Assembly (NCBI GenBank): GCA_014529385.2
Contig: CM043952.1
Location: forward strand, 153,325,057 to 153,389,056
Direction: 5' to 3'
DNA: 64,000 bases
Source of the DNA: Adiantum capillus-veneris
Taxonomy: Eukaryota > Streptophyta > Polypodiopsida > Polypodiales > Pteridaceae
Shown here: one piece after another, positions 20,870-31,421 of the stretch
Numbering within the stretch: the first letter of the stretch is position 1
Layout: each line of letters begins with the position of its first letter
Program-made: the position numbers and the translations under genes
Notes under the pieces: model-generated
What the model was told of the DNA's origin: nothing
Database searches by the model: none
What the model saw: only the letters and a program-made list of their open reading frames with translations

Positions 20870-22906
20870 GACTAAGATAATGTAGCCAAAAAACTTTATG
20901 GCAAATTGCCTAGGATAATTTTAGCAGAGTCTCCCCTGGAAAAGGAGCAAAACCTCAAACCAAAATGTAGTACAATCACTGTGTAAGAATAGTTAGAACT
21001 GCCAAGAACGCATAAAACGGACTCGGGGAAAAAAATCTGACACTTCGTATGAGGAGTCAAAACTCAACTCAAAAAATGCATAAACTGCTCAAAAGAAAAA
21101 TCACTGGGAATATACTGCACAAAACCACTTCTCTGTGATGACCGCCAACTCGGCATCCAAAGCACAAAAAACCGTCCAAATCGATACATGTCCTATGGCG
21201 AGGGTATCGTAAAGGGCAACTCCAGCTACCTGTATCACCGAAGGTATCTCAACATTCGAGATTACCCCAACACAAAGAAAACCTCAACCTATCAACCCTC
21301 CAAAGGCTAATGGAGACACAATAGGACTAGCCAGAGTCTCCAAAAGGGCTCTTCCGGTCCGAGTTGGGAAAAACTGTCAAACTAGCCAAAAAATAGCTCC
21401 ACACGTAGTACAGTGGGCAGTGTTTGCAACTCAACGTACATGAGTGAACTGCATTGAAACAGGTGCCAAGAATTGTTGCATGCAGTAAAAGTGATCCCTG
21501 TGGTGATATCTGCTCTCAAAAGAGCTTAGTAGCACTAGGTGTGGTCACACAAAAATACATATGTCAATGCATCTGATCATAGAGAGACTACTATAAAAAA
21601 GACCGCCTGTGAAAGCGCTGTGTCTGGAAACTTGGAGAATATGTGTGTAAACGAGTTGAAAAGCCCCTTGTAAGATGTAACTTGCATGTCGGTGTCGTTA
21701 TGTGTCAATTTCCACCGTCGGGCAAAAATGCGCTTGTCGAATAGCCGCCAAGGTGTCGTAGCCAAAAATTGTGCCATAGTGCACGATCAGTGTGCTTGGT
21801 GCCAATATTGTGTGCCACTCCTCTAAGGAAAAGCCATCTCACCTGTGTGTGGACAAGCACAACTATCCACGAGAAAAAGTCATCCGCGTGAAACTTGTGT
21901 CGGGTCGAATGTCAAAAATCCACCTGTAATGGGAATAATGTTGAGCCGATGCTGAAACGCGAGAATCGGTGTCGAAACGGCTCTAATCGCCAATGTCGAT
22001 GTCGCTTTTGATGTCGCCTTTCGACACCGAACGGAAGCCTCCGGTGTTAAGGTAACAAGGCACCTCCTTGCTCTCTCTATCTCACTCGCTTGCTCAGCAA
22101 TCTCTCTCTCTCACACATCTCTCAATCACTTGCTCGCTTTGCTAGCAACTCGGGGTTTGGGGAAGAGGAATCAGGAAATTTCTGTCGAGGTTGTTGGTCG
22201 GAGTGTACGCTTGCACACACATAGGTGTTAAGGTTCAAAATTTTAAAAAGAAATTGTTGACTTGCTGCAGCTGCACTGACAAGCCCTGCCAAGTCTGACG
22301 AGATAAGGACAAGGGTGTGTGTGTGTGCCTTGCATCCTGCTCTTTGTTGAGCAAAAGCCTATAGCTCTGACGAGATATGGAAGCGCTGTCTATCGACTCT
22401 GCCTGCTCGATTATTGCAGATGGAGGTATTGTGAGTGTGTATTCCTTGCTTGGTCCAGTACTGCTTGACAATGCCCCAAATCTGCCAGCGCGATTCTCAA
22501 GCTCCTCGTCAACTCTGCCTACGAGCTCGCCACCTGCCTTAATGCCCTGAGGCTTGATTGCCCCCCCTGCTCGGCCCTGGTAGATTTGATTGCCTTGTAA
22601 ATCTATGCGACACTCTGCTTCTCAAGCCCTGTTGCCTGAATTACTTATGCCTTCAAAATTCCCTACTTGCTTCGGCTCCTCAATTGCCTTTGCTCAACAT
22701 TGAATCTCAATGCTGCCCCGAGTCCAAAGGCTATGCATTGAGCCTTGCCTTTTCTTGCAAGCTCTCTGCTGCCCGGCTCACTGTTGCCGATCTGTTGGAC
22801 CTGCTGGCTATGCCTGTCCAGAGCTTTAACCTCCAAGTCCAAAGTCTTGACCGGGGTCGTCGCACCATGCGCGGTTAGGGGAGGGGAGATGTCAAGGCAA
22901 CCCAAT
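20870..22906 (-). other. Copia-A long 5' leader
   Basis: About 2 kb between the primer-binding site and gag with no coding signal. It includes CT-rich runs (22070-22130) and TGTCG-rich sequence near 22000. Copia-B also has a long leader (about 1.2 kb), so this may be a trait of the lineage. Confidence 0.6.
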
Positions 22907-22918
22907 GCTCTGATACCA
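22907..22918 (-). other. Copia-A primer-binding site
   Basis: On the minus strand TGGTATCAGAGC, complementary to the 3' end of initiator Met tRNA and standard for plant copia elements. It lies two bases from the LTR end. Confidence 0.9.
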
Positions 22919-22920
22919 GT

Positions 22921-23050
22921 TGATGATGCTAAGAGGAGGAGTGTGCAAGAGAGGGTAGGGGAGAAGGGGAAGGGGATGCAGAGTATGCAGATCTCTTTTG
23001 GTGGAGCTACTGAGAGCAATGCTCTCTTCTATATCTATACTTCTATTATG
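22921..23050 (-). repeat. Copia-A 5' LTR (inner part)
   Basis: From TGATGATGCTAAGAGG it matches the 3' LTR at 991 through GAGAGCAATGCTCTCTT. Beyond about 23040 the similarity fades, and no outer CCAACA end is found where a 187-bp LTR should stop. The outer U3 part is missing or has diverged, next to the thaumatin-like fragment. Confidence 0.7.
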
Positions 23051-23157
23051 GAGCTTCAAAATTTCAAGCTCTTTCAGCCCCTCCACGTGTCGTATGCTGG
23101 AGGGGTTTGGTTTTTCAAAAAAATATGGGTTAAAGCGCTGAGTTGATAGCTTAGAGA

Positions 23158-23400
23158 CCTCATCATCATCCCCACGTTGTAGCCGTCCACAAGACTGACG
23201 TCATAGAAGTCTTGCTTTCCGGCTGTGAACTCTGCCAAGGTCACCAGCGGGCTTCTGCCGATGCCATTGCAGGCTAGCTGCCTGCCGCAGTCTCCCGTCA
23301 TGCAGGTTCCCTTCCCCGAGCCGTCAAAGCTACAGCCCGTCCGTCCCCAGAACCGGGCACCAAGACAAAGGACCTTCACAAAGGCACTAGAATACACATC
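23158..23400 (-). pseudogene. Thaumatin-like protein (PR-5 family) fragment
   Basis: The minus-strand translation contains [58 protein letters not shown] and DGYNVGM. These match the middle part of thaumatin-like proteins, including the TGDCG motif and the acidic-cleft segment [12 protein letters not shown]. Only about 75 of the usual 220 or so residues are present. There is no signal peptide and the C-terminal cysteines are missing. The sequence is more GC-rich than its surroundings. It stops within about 110 bp of the Copia-A LTR remnant, so it is either a host gene cut by the element or a captured exon. Confidence 0.85.
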
Positions 23401-23800
23401 GAAATTTTGAGAATTAAGGGTTTAATCAAAGAGTGCTCAGATGCTCTAGCGACGCCATAGAGACAGACATGGGGATAGAGAGAGCTCCATACGGACGTTT
23501 CCAATAAAGTTGCGAGATCTTGGGGCTTGGGGCTCAGAAGTCTTTCCCGAAAACAAGCCCTGGTATTTGGAGATCATGCTCTGAGGTATGAGAAGGACTG
23601 AGAGCCGGAGACGGAAAGAGACGGCGTCGCAGGTCTTGGAGCGTGACCTCACCCTGGATTCTCTCTCTCTCTCTCTCTCTCTCACCCAATGCAAGGCAGG
23701 AAGTGGGTGATGTGGCAACTCTCTTTCTCTCTCTCCTCCAAGTGGCCACCTCTGCCTTTTCTTTTACTACCCTCCAAACAAGGCATCTTAGAAATTCCAT
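23400..23800. other. Region with a short (CT)n tract, no gene seen
   Basis: Contains a (CT)11 tract at about 23661-23682. Open frames here are Arg/Glu or Ser/Leu runs caused by the repeat. An upstream thaumatin exon was not recognised. Confidence 0.5.
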
Positions 23801-23807
23801 GTAACTG

Positions 23808-24680
23808 CCAACCTATTGTATGGCTATTTAAATGGGTCCATTCACAAGAAGATTTAGAAATTTTCTCATGTAGGAAAAGGGAGATTTTTTCAGTGTTTTT
23901 CGTACAATGCATAACATCATGAGCTTCTGCTCGGGAGGGAAACTTGAATTTCTCCCAGCTTTTAGGTCAAAATTCAAGGGGAAACTTGAATTGCTCCCAG
24001 TTTTTAGGTCAAAATTCAAGGGGAAACTTGAATTGCTCCCAGTTTTTAGGTCAAAATTTGAAGCTTTTGCTAGTAATTACACTAAAACTTGTGTAAATTT
24101 GCTGGTTTTCATAAAGGCGAGCTTGACATCTAACCGGGATTTTACAATTTCAACCGGTTAAAATACACTAGGCCCCGGTTTTTTTCTAACACTGGCACTG
24201 CCAACCTATTGTATGGATATTTAAAAGGGTCCATTCACAAGAAGATTTAGAAATTTTCTCATGTAGGAAATAGGAGACTTTTTCACTGTTTTCCATACAA
24301 TGCATAAGATCATGAGCTTCTGCTCGCGAGGAAAACTTGAATTTCTGCCAGTTTTTAGGTCAAAATTCAAGGGGAAACTTGAATTTCTCCCGATTTCTAG
24401 GTCAAAATTTGAAGCTTTTGCCGGTAATCACACTAAAACTTGTGTAAATTTGCCGTTTTTCTTAAGGGCAAGCTTGACATCTAACCGGGATTTTACAATT
24501 TCAACCGGTTAAAATACACTAGACCTCGGTTTTTTTTTAACTCTGGTGCCAACCTATTGTATGGCTATTTAAAAGGGTCCATTCACAAGAAGATTTAGAA
24601 ATTTCCTCATGTAGGAAAAGGGAGACTTTTTCAGTGTTTTTCATACAATGCATAACATCATGAGCTTCTGCTCGGGAGGC
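23808..24680. repeat. Tandem repeat of about 350-395 bp, three copies, with 43-bp subrepeats
   Basis: GCCAACCTATTGTATGG starts copies near 23808, 24210 and 24550. Inside, a 43-bp unit (GGGAAACTTGAATT(G/T)CTCCC... AGGTCAAAATT) is present three times in copy 1 (23935-24063) and twice in copy 2 (24328-24413). Copy 3 is cut off by the foldback at 24650-24815. Confidence 0.9.
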
Positions 24681-24815
24681 ACCGCGTACCTAGCTAGGTG
24701 CGATTGGGGGCACGGGACCATTGGTCCCCCCGTCGGGCTGGCGGTCCCCTGCCCCCAATCGTACCTAGCTAGGTATGCCGTGCCTCCCTCACATAAGCTC
24801 ATGATGTTGTGTTAA
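24650..24815. repeat. GC-rich foldback with arms of about 70 bp
   Basis: AACATCATGAGCTTCTGCTC...GGGAGGCAC..CGTACCTAGC...GATTGGGGGCA..GGGACC on the left is complemented on the right (GGTCCCCTGCCCCCAATCG, TACCTAGCTAGGTA, GTGCCTCCC, AGCTCATGATGTT). The loop is about 20 bp. Each arm carries its own palindrome ACCTAGCTAGGT. Confidence 0.9.
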
Positions 24816-24918
24816 GTCATAATGTGGGAATTATTGTGAGAATCTGTCCAAAACTTATTGTGATTGAGTCTACCCTCCAACGCGAATCATTTGCGTCATG
24901 CGTGAGACAATAAAAAGG

Positions 24919-25140
24919 CTTTGGGGTGGAGGCAAATCATTATATCTTTTTATTTTTGCCATAAAAGGCGAGAGTGAGCAAGGCGATGGGCTTGCTGGAG
25001 TGGTTAGATGTGCAACAAGGATGGGGACGGGGGCAGGGGACACTCAGAGTTTGGGGTGGAGGCAAATCATTATATCTTTTTTTTGCATAGATTGCCAATG
25101 TGAGCCATGCGGCGGGCTTGCTGGAGTGGTTGCGTGCGAT
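24919..25140. repeat. Direct repeat of about 130 bp, two copies
   Basis: TTTGGGGTGGAGGCAAATCA begins copies at about 24920 and 25050. Both end in GGGCTTGCTGGAGTGGTT. Confidence 0.85.
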
Positions 25141-25858
25141 TGAAAGGCGCGGGTTAGAATTTTGACCTTTACTTTTGTAAAGGTAGGAGATCCTTGGGAG
25201 AGAATTTGGTAGAAGAATCTGAGTGCAAATTGAATAAAATAGTAGAGGAGAGAGTAGGCACAATATAAGTAATTCATGGTGCTCTTTGATGACTCAAATT
25301 GTTTCGTCTGGATATGGTTTCTTTACCATAGGGATGAGACTTGTGAGACCTTTATAAATGGCACACAGTTGTGGAGAAGTACTTCCAATGCAATGATGTA
25401 GTTCTGCTATCTGAGGGAAGCAACATAGAGAGACTTTATGAAAGTACTCTATTCGGTAAGCCTTGAAGATTTTGGAGACTTGGTGTACCTATGCAGGTTC
25501 CATCACTTGAGAGTGCCCTTTATTTGATGTTATTGGTTGAGGACTCCAATCATTTCGCCTGGATATGTTTTCTTTATCGTAAGGATGAGACCTTTGATAA
25601 ATTGGTATATATGCTCATGAAGCAGTACTTTCGATGCCTCAATCCATTTCCAAAGAAGTAGAGGGGGAACTTGGGAATTTTGTCTTGAAAGTCCAATAAA
25701 ATTATATATGCTAGCTATAAGAGTTTTTCCAAAAGCTAGTGCTTTTATGGTCTGGTGTAGGAGGATATCATAGTCAGGAGAGATGATGTCTTGGACAAGC
25801 ATCTTCTTAACGAAGCAGAACAAAAGATATTTAGGGTGTAAAAAACGTTTTTTAGACA
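25141..25858. other. Diverged repeat region, no gene
   Basis: A segment near 25281 (TTTCGTCTGGATATGGTTTC) recurs in diverged form near 25548 (TTTCGCCTGGATATGTTTTC). No coding motif was recognised. Confidence 0.5.
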
Positions 25859-27300
25859 TACAAAATTCCTTTCCTTTAATTTTCCAAGGGGAAATTTTGA
25901 AAAATAAGGTTATTTTTTGAACTTTTTACACTATTTTTGTCTATTTCGGAGCGGAATTTCACTTTTTTGCCTTGCCCTCTACCGGCAGTTTTGAAATTGA
26001 GAACGACACAATATTAAGTTGAAACACATTTTTCCCGAACATTGCCGGACATGCGAGACGAACTCATGTCCTTTGACGGTTATCTCGCACTGATGCTTTT
26101 GGGGCAGAATTTGGCCTTTTCCCTGGGCCCCTCACCTTATTGCCAAGCTTTGCACAGATTTTCTTGATTTTTTGGAGCAAAGTTTCACTTTTTCACTTGC
26201 CCCCAACTGGCTCTTTTCAATTGCTAGACCGAAAGTTTATTAAAAAAAAAGGTTGTTATCCAGGGTTTTGCGGCAAAATTTCGCCTTTTCCTTGCCCTAA
26301 AATGAAACTTTGGGAAATAGTTGTTTTGAAAGTTTGGACATTAAGGTGTTAAAACATACAAAATTCCTTTCCTTTAATTTTCCAAGGGGAAATTTTAAAA
26401 AAATAAGTTTATTTTTTCTATATTTTAACTATTTTTCTCTATTTCGGGGTAGAAAATCTCCTTTTCCCCTTGCCCTCAATCGACATTTTTGAAATTGAGA
26501 ACGACACAATATTGTGCTGAAACTCATTTTTCCTGAACACTACAAGCCATGCGAGGTGGACCATATACTTTGACGGCTATCTCCCACCCATGCTTTTGGG
26601 GCAGAATTTGGCCTTTTCCCCTTGCCCTCACCTTGCTTTTGGAGTATAGAAAACCGTTTTTCATTCATACAAAATTCCTTTCCTTTAATTTGCCAAGGGG
26701 AATTTTTTTAATAAAAGTTTACATATAATGCCTTATTGGTGTGCCAGGCACTCTAGAAAGAGATCACTAACTGTAAATGCCCTCGATTGGCATTTTTGAC
26801 ATTGAGAACCACACAATATTAAGCTGGGACACATTTTTTCCAAACATTGTTGCGAGGCGAACCCATGTACTTTGACGATTGTCTTGCACCCGTGCTTTTG
26901 GGGCGGAGTTTGGCCTTTTCCCTTTGCCCTCAAGTTATTGCCAAGCTTGCACTAATTTTCTCAATTTTTTTGGGGTGGAGTTTCACCTTTTCCCCTTGCC
27001 CCCAATTGGCGCTTTCCAATTGCTAGATCGAAAGTTTTTTTAAAAATTGGTAGTTTTCCAGGGTTTTGCACTACTTTTTCTCTATTTTGGGGTGGAATTT
27101 CGCCTTCTCCCCTTGCCCTCAACCGGGACTTTTTATTAACAAGGGGAAAGTTTGGAAACTAGGGTGTTTTTGCATTGTTTTCCCCGATCTTGGGGCGAAA
27201 TTGGTGTATAAGCTTAGGAATTCGTGTGATAGTGGACATAGTTGCACCACAACTAAGTCTATTATTATAATGGTAGAAAATGGTATGATGTTAAGCTGAG
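25859..27300. repeat. Diverged tandem repeat, 300-500 bp period
   Basis: TACAAAATTCCTTTCCTTTA recurs at about 25859, 26359 and 26669. TTTTGGGGC(A/G)GA(A/G)TTTGGCC recurs at about 26098, 26596 and 26897, and CTCTATTT(C/T)GGGG at several points. The copies are too diverged for coding sense. Confidence 0.75.
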
Positions 27301-27319
27301 ACACATTTTTTTCGAACAC

Positions 27320-28859
<1,540 letters not shown>

Positions 28860-28904
<45 letters not shown>
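28860..28904. repeat. (CT)n microsatellite
   Basis: About 22 uninterrupted CT units. Confidence 0.97.
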
Positions 28905-28907
<3 letters not shown>

Positions 28908-29048
28908 CACTTTTGACCACCACTAGCTACCTCTGTACACCTTTGCACCATAGCCTTCGGGACCATTGGAACTACTACACCTATGTTCTATCATGCTGCC
29001 ATGATGTCTAAATTGATTATACATATTGAACTGCTAAAAGAGGCCCAA

Positions 29049-29174
29049 TGGAACCTCGTCTCAACATCTCCAAGCATCAGGCAAGTGCATGATTCACGCT
29101 CATGAGAAAAGCCGCTCTATTTCTTTTTTTTTTAAACATATGAAACAGACAATTCCTAGCCTTGTGAAGCGCGT

Positions 29175-29239
<65 letters not shown>

Positions 29240-29359
29240 GAATACAACCTCATCTCAACATATCTTAACATCAGGCAAGTGCATGATTCACACTCATGAC
29301 AACGGGCACCCTATATTTCTAAAAAACTACATGGCACATGCAATTCCTAAAAAACTATA

Positions 29360-29455
<96 letters not shown>

Positions 29456-29927
29456 AATCAAGAAAGTTTGTGCCAAAAACTAGCCCCGAATATTTTCTAT
29501 TTTAGAGGAAACCCAATTAATTCCTCATACTACAGTCATAAACGTAGAGCTCATTACCTCATTTGTGTTATTCTAAGAAAGAAATATTGCATGAGACAAG
29601 TAAGGCCCCTTGACATGTCCACATGTCAATGAACTAGACTTTTCCTCTTAATCACGGGCAACATAGCTGTCCAAAATGGAGAAGGAAATGGGAGAGCCAA
29701 TCTATTACAACGGGGCATGAAACTCTGATAACCAATCTACCAAACTTCAAGCTTCCTTTCCTTCTTAATGTACGTAGCCATGATAAACACATTTTCTAGC
29801 ACCATAGAGAGAGAGATAAAAGAGTCCAAATGTAACCTCATCTCAACATTCCCTACGATGAAAGAAGGCATTCTGCATTTCAAAAAAAAAACACATGGCA
29901 CATGCAATTCCTAGCATTGTGAGGTAT

Positions 29928-29996
<69 letters not shown>

Positions 29997-30029
29997 GAGC
30001 GGTCAAGAAAATTTGTGACAAAAAACTAA
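29049..30029. repeat. Tandem units R0, R1 and 5' half of R2
   Basis: Three diverged units each start near ACCTC(G/A)TCTCAACAT: R0 at about 29055, R1 at about 29240, R2 at about 29838. R1 and R2 each carry CACATGGCACATGCAATTCC, a microsatellite, TCAAGAAA(G/A)TTTGTG, and further downstream CCTCAT(A/T)(C/T)TACAGT. The 3' half of R2 has been moved to 35710-36000 by the Copia-B insertion. Microsatellites within them are (CA)n at 29174-29236, (GT)n(AT)n(AG)n at 29358-29454 and (GA)n at 29930-29993. Confidence 0.88.
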
Positions 30030-30215
30030 TGTTGGGTTAAAGGCCCGTGTGCCCGGCTGCCCGTTGTTCAGCCGCCCATGTACAGCCATTCATTTACTCA
30101 TTCATAATAACTATACTCATACTACACATTGTAGTGTGAGTACCGCCCCGCCACACACTGTGTCTATCTCCTTCTTCGTGTTGGCTCTCTGTGTGTGTGC
30201 TCTCCGATCCCAACA
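30030..30215 (+). repeat. Copia-B 5' LTR
   Basis: Starts TGTTGGGTTAAAGGCCC and ends GATCCCAACA. At 186 bp it is unusually short for a plant LTR but typical of several copia lineages. Confidence 0.95.
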
Positions 30216-30217
30216 AG

Positions 30218-30229
30218 TGGTATCAGAGC
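30218..30229 (+). other. Copia-B primer-binding site
   Basis: TGGTATCAGAGC, complementary to the 3' end of initiator Met tRNA, two bases after the LTR. Confidence 0.93.
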
Positions 30230-31421
30230 TTGGTAGTGAGAGCATTGAGAGCTTCATCATCATTGTTGAGTGTGTTGAAAATTGCTGCTGTTTCATTGCC
30301 GTTTTTCGGTTTCGCGCACGCGCGCATTTCTAAAGAGCAGAAGGTTTTTCCGAGCTTGGCATTGGAAGGTTTAGCACTCCGCGAGTATTTTCACCAGGCG
30401 TCCTAGTGTTTAACCCCCCTTTCGGAGCCATTCGTGCCATTAGAAATCCCATCCGAGCTACAGACTAGGAGCTGCGTTTTTCAGCTCTCTTTGGTAGTTT
30501 TTTGCTGCCAGAGCTTCCATAGCCATTACAGGTGCCATTGTTGTAGTGTCTTCCACTTACGTGAGCCCACAACTCATTTGAGAGTGTGTAGCCTCTTCTT
30601 GGAGTGGCCTCATACACACAGATAGAGTGGGAGTTTGGCGACATTGTCTTCTTCGACTACAGGTACAGGTACATGTGCAGGTACAGGTACAGGTACAGGT
30701 ACGGGTACAGGTACGGGTACAGGTTACAGGTTACAGGTTACAGGGAGCTTTGGATACAGGTTTCTTCTGTGGTTACAAAACATGTATTTTGACTGTGGGA
30801 CAGCCATGTATATGGTTGTGGTTTGAGTGGGAGCTTCTACTCTTCTGGGCAGTCTGTTTATGCGTGTTCTTGAGCTACAGGTTTACATCATCTATGTATG
30901 TTGATGGATGTGGATATGGCAGTTTGACAGACACTCTTTATGCATGATATTGTGGAGATTTGGTTCACTTATACATAGAGCGGGTTTGCTCTTGCTTGCA
31001 GTGTTGCGGTTTGAGTACGGACAGGTACTTGGTTGACATTAGAGATTGGACTTCGTTGAGCTTGTGCATTGGTTATATGCTCACTTGGATCCATTTATGC
31101 TCACGGATTTGTGTAAGCTTGGTCAGCTTATGTCTCTATTGTGGTTATTCAGACATGGAGTATGTTTATGCCTCTATGACAGCTCATTGTTGATGCATTT
31201 TGTGGCACGGTTTTCCTAGGCCGGTTGAGTTACAGGTGTCACGGGTTTATGCATTTGTTTGTGGATTTCTACGTACGTTTTTTGACCATATTATGAGCTG
31301 ATTTATACTCTATGCATTTGCTCTTTGATTGAGCAGCAGGTGTTGTCAGATTTGCAACACTACTTTGTTGTGGCAGTTTGTTGGTTGGTTACAGGTTTCT
31401 CATTGTTGCATTCTTGTTGTA
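30230..31421 (+). other. Copia-B long 5' leader
   Basis: A leader of about 1.2 kb, GT-rich on the plus strand, with several short upstream ATGs. It includes a TACAGG minisatellite (30659-30741) and scattered TTACAGGT or CTACAGGT words (near 30525, 30876, 31226 and 31390). No recognised protein is encoded. Confidence 0.7.
30659..30741 (+). repeat. TACAGG hexamer/heptamer minisatellite
   Basis: About nine variants of GGTACA (with GGTACG and one ATGTGC) followed by three GGTTACA heptamers. It lies in the Copia-B leader and would be part of the genomic RNA. Confidence 0.92.

Larger units (their letters stand above)
991..23050 (-). mobile_element. Copia-A, old Ty1/copia element opened by nested insertions
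   Basis: All Copia-A parts run on the minus strand in the expected order. They are a 5' LTR from 22921, an initiator-Met-type primer-binding site (22907-22918), gag, protease, integrase, RT and RNase H (20869 down to about 16920), then the 3' terminus and 3' LTR (991-1177). Three insertions break it: the MITE at 16468-16919, T1 at 3589-16393, and an unidentified segment at about 1277-3560. The pieces 16394-16467, 3561-3588 and 1178-1276 join colinearly when compared with the plus-strand relative Copia-C (56.1-56.3 kb), which carries the same sequence without a break. Many stops and frameshifts show the polyprotein is dead. Confidence 0.85.

Noticed and set aside
24680-24788. Rho-independent terminator or bacterial insertion
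   Set aside because: The hairpin is far too long, it lies within a plant tandem repeat, and there is no bacterial context.
30659-30741. Telomere-like repeat
   Set aside because: TACAGG is not a known plant telomere unit and lies inside a retrotransposon leader.
31329-31421. Upstream extension of the Copia-B polyprotein to 31329
   Set aside because: There is no ATG in this part. The peptide is unlike gag, and ATG 31422 gives the standard gag N-terminus.
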